A DNA stretch of 64,000 bases, taken from NCBI GenBank assembly GCA_037349315.1, contig JBAIAC010000033.1, positions 20,664,001 to 20,728,000 of the forward strand, read 5' to 3'. The notes beneath the pieces are model-generated. The model did not search any database. It had not been told where the DNA came from and worked only from the letters and a program-made list of their open reading frames with translations. Source of the stretch: Chelydra serpentina. Taxonomy: Eukaryota > Chordata > Testudines > Chelydridae. Numbering within the stretch: the first letter of the stretch is position 1; every line of letters begins with the position of its first letter. The position numbers were made by a program, and so were the translations under genes. Below are positions 57,636 to 64,000 of the stretch, piece after piece.

Positions 57636-58514
57636 AATTTAACACTTCTTTTCAGGGGGTTAAAAACAGTCATTGGCTCTTTACTGGAGAAAGGAGTTCA
57701 AATTTTTTTCTAGTTTCAAGAAAAAGCAAAGTGACAAGAAAGGCACTCCTGCAAAAGAGCCACCTGTGATTACATCCCCATGAGGAATATTTCAGTACGG
57801 TTTAGAGTTTGCAATTTATTCCTCTGCTGCTTTGACTAGCAGCAGTTCTTTAGACAAACTGAACCACTACCACACACTGCGCTCCCAAAGTTAACCATTT
57901 AATTCAGATTGCTGACAAGTCTCACTGGCTCCCTTCCCTCCACTGGGCTGGCTACAGAAGCTTGTCTTACCCAACTACTGTTACTAGGTAGGGTGCTACT
58001 ATCCCCTCAGAGGGAAAAATTGATTTATGATCAGTTACAAGAGCACTCAGCTTGTCATGTTTCCACCCCTGAACGCTAAGGCCGTGTTACCTCTTCTCCT
58101 AAAATTTCTCTCTCCTTCAGCCTCATACTTTTAAAATATTTCCCCTGTATCTTCCCCACTCTTTCACCCAATCACTCCTTGCTCACCTCCTCCACTTCAA
58201 TTAAAACAGTAGTGGTGCTTATGCCTCTCCGCTGCTTCAACCCATCCTAGATTTGAGTTAATAGCCTACAGGAGAAGAACTGAATAACCCATTACCAAAT
58301 AACTGACCTGGCCATTCCTCCTACAAAATTCCTTTGTGGAAGTATAGGATACATGAGTCCCTGTCTACAGACAGTTTTCTGCAGAATACACCACTTGCTG
58401 CATAACTGATCTCCAGAGTCTAAGCATTCACTAAGAAAATTGTTTCCAGATCTTATGGCTGCAAAAAAAACCCAAATTTTTTTAACTGAGTGTAAGGGCC
58501 AGTGTGCAGTAGCT
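57636..58514. other. Intergenic or USP8 first intron, nothing recognised
   Basis: No coding, RNA or repeat signature seen. Confidence 0.35.
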
Positions 58515-60100
58515 GCATAGATTCTAAGGTCAGAAGGTTATGATTATCTAGTCTGACCTCCTATATGACACAGGCCATAAAACTTCCCAAAAATAATTCC
58601 TAGAGCATATCTTTTAGAAAAACATCCAATCTTGATTTTAAAATAGTTGGTGATGGAGAATCCACCATGACTTTTGCTAAATTGTTCCAGTGTTAATTAC
58701 ACTCGCTATTAAAAATGTGTGCCTTATTCTCAGTCTGAATTTGTCTAGCTTCAACTTCCAGCTTTCTCTGCTAGACTAAAGAGCTCATTATTAAATATTG
58801 GTTCCCTATGTAGATACTTATACAGTACAAGCTTTGTTTATCTGGCACGTTGGGGGGGGGGGCGAGTGGGGATGTGCTGGTAAGTGAAAAATGCCAGTTA
58901 AATAAAAGGGAGGAAGTTTGAGGGCGTGGGATTAGGGCACCGGAAAGGGTGTGGGGCACAGGCTCTGGGAGGGAGTTTGGGTGCGAGAGAGGGCTCAGGG
59001 CAGGAGGTTGGGGCGTGGGAGGGGCTTTGGGGTGCCGGATCTAGGGGCGCTCACCTTAGGTGGCTCCCTGCAAGCAGCAAACTGTCCCGGCTGCTTCTAG
59101 GTGGAGCACATAGGAGCAGCAGGGACATGTCACCACCTCTGGGGAGCCATGCGGAGCTAGGGTAGAGAACTTGCTGTCCCCGCGCCAACCGGACTATAAA
59201 CTGGACTTTTTCTATGAACATTAAAAGTACTGGTTTATAGAGCTTTCCAGTTGGTACAGGGTCGGATAACACAGCTTTTATTGTATTCTGTAGTCAAGTC
59301 ACCCCTTAACCTTCTCTTTGTTAGACTTGAGGAGCTCAGTCTATTTAGTTTATCACTATAAAACATGTTTTCTAATCCTCTAATCATTCCAGTGGCTCTT
59401 TTCTGAACCCTCTGACTTATCAACATCCTTCTAAAACTGTGGACACCAGAACTGGACTCCAGCAGTATTGCAGCAGTGATCGCACCAGTGCCAAATACAG
59501 ACGTAAAATAACCTCTCTGCTCCTACTCGAGATTCCCGTTTATGCAACCCAGGATTGCATTAGCACCTTTTTTGGCCACAGTGTCACACTGGGAACTCAT
59601 GTTCAGCTGATTATCCACCTCAACTCCCAAATCTTTTTCAGAATCACTGCTTTCTGGCATAGTCCACCATCCTGTAAGTATGGCCTACATTCTTTGTTCC
59701 TAGATGTATACATTTACATTTAGCCATATTAAAATACATATTGTTTGCTTGCACCGTTTACCAAGCAATCCAGATTGCTCTGAATCAATGACCTGTCCTC
59801 TTCATTATTTACCACTCCCCCAATTTGTCATTTGCATACTTTATTAGTGATGATTTTATGTTTTCTTCCAGAGTATTGATTAAAATGTTAAATAGTGCAG
59901 GGCCAAGAATCAATCCCTGCAGGACCTCCCTAGAAACATATCCACTCAATGATGATTCCCGTTTACAGTTACATTGAGACCTATCAATTAGTCAGTTTTT
60001 AATTCATTTAATGTGTGCTATGTTAGTTTTATATTCTAGATTTTTATTTAAAATGTCATGCAGTACCAAGTCAAATGTCTTGTAGAAGTCTTACAAGAAT
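58515..60100 (-). mobile_element. CR1 LINE, 3' UTR and reverse transcriptase relic, split by a DNA element
   Basis: The minus strand reads from a CR1 3' UTR (58515-58822) into degraded reverse transcriptase from 59279 on, for example QRVQKRATGMIRGLENMFYS and LTKRRLRGDLTTEYN, then text corresponding to 'SNLAIKCKCIHLGTKNVG' near 59680. Many stops and frameshifts make it older than the copy at 9376. The gap 58823-59278 is a later insertion. Confidence 0.85.
58823..59278. mobile_element. Probable Tigger-like element inside CR1
   Basis: The left end CAGTACAAGCTTTGTTTATCTGGC and the right end, on the other strand, AAAGCTGTGTTATCCGACCC are imperfect inverted repeats with TA on both sides (58821-58822 and 59279-59280). 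The interior is G-rich and non-coding. The CR1 text resumes at once on either side. Confidence 0.6.
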
Positions 60101-60582
60101 ATTACAGAATATTACATCAACACTACTACCACTCTAAATGTATGTCGGTAAGGGGTGTGACTTTTATTTGTCAAAAGAGATATGATAAAAGAATAAGTGA
60201 TAGTAGTATAAGCACTGTAATACCAATAACCTGCATCTACACTAGAAGGCTTTTGCTGATTTAATTACGCTGATATAGTTGAATGTAATCTCAGAATGTA
60301 GACTAGACTTAAATCAATGAAGTGTCTTCCTAAGTCTGCAGACAGCATAAAACAATAGATCTAAGGGCTGTAAACTACTCTATTCATTACAAGTGTTAAC
60401 ACCGAAGAAAAACAAGTGTCCATATTAACTATTTAATTGATTGTCATCTTAACAAGATATCCAATTAGTGTTTGTTTATCCCAAGCCCCCTCCAATGTCA
60501 TCCCAAGTGCCAAGAGCCTACTTAGGCCCCAATCCTGAAAAGATTTACACATGTGCCTAACTTTATTACCATGAGTAGTTCC

Positions 60583-60722
60583 AATTATTGTGAATATCAG
60601 AGGGGTAGCCGTGTCAGTCTGGATCTGCAAGAGCGATAAAGAGTCCCGTAGCACCTTATAGACTAATAGATATATTGGAGCATAAGCTTTTGTGGGCGAA
60701 AACCCACTTCATTAGACGCAAC
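60583..60722 (-). mobile_element. Penelope-like or unclassified retroelement 3' fragment, inverted
   Basis: On the minus strand: AATGAAGTGGGTTTTCGCCC, CACAAAAGCTTATGCTCC, then GGTGCTACGGGACTC and CAGACTGACACGGCTACCCC. It is the same family as 56316-56460. Confidence 0.65.
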
Positions 60723-61345
60723 GATTGATTTCAAAGGGATTATTCCCTGTAGTAAAATTAAACATGTGAATGTCTTTTAGGATTGGGCCTCTACTTGCTA
60801 AAACTTCCCTCTTTCAACTTTGACAATGCAGTTCTGCGTTGTTACTGCAGCACATTGAAAATGTAGGGGCAGAGTAAAACTGAATTTAAAATAATATATA
60901 CAGGAGCTGTATAATATTTAATGCAAGTAACACTCCCATTTTTAAAAAAAACATTTACCTGAGCTGCTGTCAAATTTCCATATTGCTGCATCTGAATACT
61001 GCAAAAACTAGGGGGCTAGTTAACAAGGAAATACATGGGACTTCTTTGTAAACAAACATTTTTATAGAATACCATTTTCACTTCATTTTGTAAATAGCAT
61101 TTAATCTGTCATGATAAGGAAACTAAATTTTGCTTTAACCAGATGACTTAAAGTTCACTAAAACTAAAAGGCCAGATCCTATCCTTGGCTCTAATGGTAA
61201 AGGCCAAGCATGGCTGAGACACGCTCTAGAAACTCTACAAGGTTCACCTCACTGATGTTCCCCAAAAGTTCCTTTCAATGAGATAGGGAGTGATGTTCAA
61301 CATCCAAGGAGGACCTTGGCCTCCATTTGGCAGATGTCAGACATC
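60723..61345. other. Intergenic, nothing recognised
   Basis: AT-rich sequence without recognisable features. Confidence 0.35.
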
Positions 61346-61353
61346 TGCTAGAC

Positions 61354-62098
61354 CAGGGGTGGGCAAACTACCGCCCAGGGGCCACATCCGGCCCTTCAGA
61401 CGTTTTAACCCGGCCCTTGAGCTCCTGCCGGGGAGCGGAGTCCGGGGCCCAGGACTTGCCCTGCTCCGGCACTCCAGCCGAGGGCTTGCCCCGCTCCACG
61501 CGTGCTGTGGCTCTGCGTGGCTCCCGGAAGCAGCAGCATGTCCCCCCTCCAGCTCCTATGCATAGGGTCAGCCAAGGGGCTCCGCAGCTCCCATTGGCCG
61601 GGAACCATGACCAATGGGAGCTGCAGGGTAGTGCCTACAGATGGGGGAGTGTGCCGAGCCGCCTGGCTGCGCCTCCACATAGGAGCCAGAGGGGGGATAT
61701 GCTGCTGCTTCCGGGAGCTGCTTGAGGTAAGCGTTGTCTGGAGCCTGCACCTCTGACCCCCTCCCGTGCCCCAACCCCCTGCCCTGATCCCCCTCCAGCC
61801 CTCTGAACCCCTTGATCCCAGCCCAGAGCACCCTTCTGCACCCCCAACCCCTCATCCCTAGGCCTGTACCCCAGCCGGAGCCCTCACCACCCTCTACACT
61901 CCAACCCCTTGCCCCAGCCCGGAGCCCTCTCCCGCACCCTGAACTCCTCATTTCTGGCCCCACCCCTGAGCCCACACCCCCAGCTGGAGACCTCAGCCCC
62001 TCCTGCACCCCAATCCTCAATTTCATGAGCATTCATGGCCCGCCATACAATTTCCATACCATATGTGGCCCTCAGGCCAAAAAGTTTGCCCACCCCTG
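61354..62098. mobile_element. hAT-type element, 745 bp, perfect ends
   Basis: The inverted ends CAGGGGTGGGCAAAC match perfectly over 15 bases. Exact octamers TGCTAGAC flank the element at 61346-61353 and 62099-62106. The interior parallels 45914-46645 along its whole length, with a GCAGCTCCCATTGGCC / CCAATGGGAGCTGC mirrored core. Apparent long open stretches on both strands are compositional. Confidence 0.94.
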
Positions 62099-62106
62099 TG
62101 CTAGAC

Positions 62107-63629
62107 TGACTAGCTCCTACAAGATTCTCCTATTGTAGCACAACACCCCCAGAAGCTATGTTGTCTTGGCCATCCCTGCTGTACTAGTGCCAATTCCCGT
62201 AGTGCTGGGCAGTGCAGTTCAAAAGCAATTTGCTAATAAAAGCATTTTTAATTGATTTTTCAAACAGATGTTAGCATTTAAGTGAAATCTCCAACAGGTC
62301 GGGAGGAGAGCATGCTGTGCAGAGTGGCTGTTACACCCCAACACAGCAGAGACGTGAGTGCATGGAATTGCTATGCTCTTATGAAGGTGGGTGCATGCCC
62401 CTTTCCTCTTCTGCCTCTTTACTCTCTTGCTCCCCTCCACAACCCAAAGCGCAAAGGATTTTAGAATCATTTGTGTCGGTTTTTCACACATTCACAAAGT
62501 CGACACTTTTTTTTTCTTTTTAAAGAAAGGAACATGAGATTGCAAAACCACAAAGAACAGCAAGACAACTCAGGAGCTAATCCAATATTTGAATCCACTT
62601 TTAGTTATTTTTTTGGACTACTTTAGGTTGTGAATTTTTAGAACTTTCAGTAAAAATGGCTCTCAAATGTTATTTTATTTACTTATTAATTTGGAGATGG
62701 AGCATTACACCGGACTCCAATTCCACACTTGAGGATTGTTAATCTAGATCTTGATCCCAAGAGGTCCTGAGATCCAAGGAATGGATGTCAATGGGAGATA
62801 CAGGTACTTAGTACATCCCAAGATCAGGCCCTTCACCTCAAAAGCTCAGGAAAATTTGCTTGGGTATTACTAATGTAAAAATGTAAAGCATAACTGGGCA
62901 ATTCTACACTGACAGAGTTAGGAGGATAGGGTCTGGCCCATGTCCAAGCAGTACCGCTGAGGAGACTCTACTTGGCCATAGTTGCTGAGGCGGAACTCGA
63001 GTGGACTCCTCCCACCCCAACCCCAAGCTCTAGACTAGATAACCTACGTGTAAAAGATCTTTTACATAGCTAATTAACATGATTGTATTTACAGAGGATA
63101 TGAGTAAGCAGTGACTATAATAACCAGTGGAAATAATGGAATATGCTACTTGCAACATGATTCCCTCTGTGCTGTCTTTTTGACCTAGATTGACATGCCA
63201 AGTATTGCGTACCATGTTCTGGTAGGTAGTGAAGTATTAATCTTTTTATACATATTTAATGTTCAACAATTCAGTAAGTGGGAGAACTTTTAAAATTGGG
63301 AGAAAGTTTACTGCCTACATTCTGCATGCAAATATTTGGTCTTGTTTTGTTAGAATTAGATTTGTGAATCTACTCCTAAAATTTTCAAGATTAATGTTTT
63401 ACAGTTTTAGGGAAAGTCATGCAATCTGAGACGCACAGATATTAATGGAACTCCACATGGGTATATGGTCCTTAAGTGCACAGTCCCACTGATCCGCATG
63501 AAAAGATTTCAGATTGCAGGATCAGGGCTCATATCTATCAACTGTTCAAAAGCCCTCTAAGCACTTTTGAGGAAGCCCTTTACTTGACTGCTAGATGAAT
63601 AAAAAATATAAATAATATAAATGTAGATA
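62107..63629. other. Intergenic, nothing recognised
   Basis: No coding exon, RNA gene or recognisable repeat was seen. Confidence 0.35.
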
Positions 63630-63818
63630 TGCCAATCTCCTAGAACTGGAAGGACCTTAAAGGTCATCGAGTCCAGTCCCCTGCCTTCACTAGCAGGACC
63701 AAGTACTGTCCCCTGACAGATTTTTGCCCCAGATCCCTAAATGGCCCCCTCAAGGATTGAACTCACAACCCTGGGTTTAGCAGGCCAATGCTCAAACCAC
63801 TGAGCTATCCCTCCCCCC
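63630..63818 (-). mobile_element. Cry-type tRNA-derived SINE, variant tail
   Basis: On the minus strand the head GGGATAGCTCAGTGGTTTGA and the B box GAGTTCAATCC are followed by body AGGGATCTGGGGCAAAAATC. The tail differs from the copy at 18255: it reads CAGGGGACAGTACTTGGTCC, then CTAGTGAAGGCAGGGGACTG and AAGGTCCTTCCAGTTCTAGG. It is therefore a distinct SINE subfamily with the same promoter. Confidence 0.9.
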
Positions 63819-64000
63819 GATACATGTTGTCAGGTAGTTTAGGCCAGAAAATTAGATTTGTGTACACAACAATGGTTTAAAAAACCAAACTACTAAAAAG
63901 GTTAATGACTCTAAAAAGAAAAAAAAAAGTTCAGGGAAAAGTAATTCAGTCCAAACAAGTTACTGTAGAAATAAGGGAACCAGAAAGTGAAACTGGCTAA

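Noticed and set aside
1..64000. CRISPR arrays, operons, bacterial promoters or ribosome-binding sites
   Set aside because: This is vertebrate nuclear DNA with spliced genes; no regularly spaced repeats of the CRISPR type occur.

Overview
This is vertebrate nuclear DNA, most likely from a turtle. The evidence is spliced animal genes with GT-AG introns together with a repeat complement typical of turtles: tRNA-derived SINEs of the tortoise Cry type whose tails match the CR1 LINE 3' end, CR1 copies ending in repeats of the TCATAGAA octamer, and many small hAT and TA-flanked DNA elements. The species call is inference; a crocodilian is the less likely alternative.

Two host genes lie tail to tail. 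USP50 (plus strand, recognised exons 17041-29354) is a ubiquitin-specific protease; six consecutive exons could be assembled and only its short first coding part was not found. USP8 (minus strand, 54497 down to 33248) is complete: 19 coding exons give 1114 codons plus a stop with no interruption. It encodes, in order, a MIT domain, a rhodanese domain, two STAM-type SH3-binding motifs, a charged coiled coil, a WW-like segment, a 14-3-3 site and the catalytic protease domain. The six USP50 exons have the same order and the same intron phases as the last six USP8 exons, so USP50 looks like an inverted duplicate of the USP8 catalytic domain. The stop codons are about 3.9 kb apart.

Region by region. 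1-16.9 kb is intergenic and repeat-rich: CR1 pieces, a Tigger-like element, a Harbinger transposon of 4665 bp with both ends and target duplication intact, a long CR1 reverse-transcriptase fragment, and nested hAT and TA-flanked elements. 17.0-29.4 kb is USP50, whose introns hold L2-like LINE pieces, a Cry SINE and a series of hAT elements. 29.4-33.2 kb is the quiet space between the two convergent genes. 33.2-54.6 kb is USP8 with single hAT, CR1 and palindromic insertions in introns. 54.6-64 kb lies upstream of the USP8 start codon; the USP8 5' noncoding exon and promoter were not identified. It contains a decayed hAT transposase, a Penelope-like or unclassified repeat in two orientations, a CR1 copy split by a DNA element, a large hAT copy and a SINE.

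The main points of interest are the USP8/USP50 exon-phase match, an unexplained open frame and a tRNA-like segment carried inside the Harbinger element, two hAT elements inserted back to back, and a possible decayed hammerhead-like fold in two copies of one repeat.
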